This document shows, piece after piece, positions 7,058 to 7,069 of a DNA stretch of 7,069 bases. Location of the stretch: NCBI GenBank assembly GCA_021828525.1, contig JAJZGM010000063.1, positions 1 through 7,069 of the forward strand, in the 5' to 3' direction. This DNA comes from Nitrospirota bacterium. GTDB lineage: Bacteria > Nitrospirota > Leptospirillia > Leptospirillales > Leptospirillaceae. The translations under genes were made by a program, and so were the position numbers. Every line of letters begins with the position of its first letter. The stretch's first letter is position 1. The notes beneath the pieces were generated by a model that was given only the letters and a program-made list of their open reading frames with translations, was not told the DNA's origin and searched no databases.

Positions 7058-7063
7058 GGAGGT
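7058..7063 (+). promoter_or_regulatory. Ribosome binding site for a gene starting just past the window
   Basis: GGAGGT lies six bases before the end of the window, so a plus-strand start codon is expected within a few bases beyond 7069. ACCTC at 7050-7054 can pair with GAGGT at 7059-7063 across a TTTG loop, which would mask part of this site. The gap after the previous stop (7027-7069) has no terminator, so the operon probably continues. Confidence 0.6.
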
Positions 7064-7069
7064 GGCAAA

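Noticed and set aside
1..7069. tRNA or rRNA genes, CRISPR arrays, insertion sequences and attachment sites
   Set aside because: I saw no spaced direct repeats, transposase motifs or tRNA-like cloverleaf segments, and nearly all bases are accounted for by coding sequence.

Overview
The window is a compact, all-plus-strand run of five genes. They abut or overlap, there is no internal terminator or promoter-like gap, and they look like part of one operon that continues beyond both ends. The DNA is GC-rich (roughly 60% by eye), with Shine-Dalgarno sites of the AGGAG/GGAGG type. The gene families suggest a flagellated Gram-negative bacterium of the Nitrospirota (Leptospirillum-like) or former Deltaproteobacteria kind. 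That placement is an inference from gene families and base composition, not from a marker gene.

Layout: (1) bases 1-1119, the 3' part of a SAM-dependent methyltransferase fused to a run of TPR repeats; its N-terminus lies outside the window. (2) 1121-2698, a GT9 (ADP-heptose:LPS heptosyltransferase superfamily) glycosyltransferase with an extra C-terminal helical region. (3) 2685-4487, a CgeB-like glycosyltransferase with a Rossmann-like N-terminal domain. (4) 4484-6295, a second GT9 protein, again with a long C-terminal extension. (5) about 6343-7026, a conserved-looking protein of unknown function, resembling proteins I associate with flagellar gene neighbourhoods. The last bases, 7050-7069, carry a strong ribosome binding site for a gene starting just beyond the window.

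How they may work together: three different sugar transferases plus a methyltransferase/TPR protein, translationally coupled, look like a set that builds and methylates a glycan. The TPR repeats would fit contact with a protein partner. A plausible target is a surface protein such as flagellin, though lipopolysaccharide or another surface glycan remains possible.

The oddest sequence element is a perfect 36-base palindrome with no spacer inside the CgeB-like gene (3421-3456). Chance does not explain it well, and the protein reads through it without disturbance.
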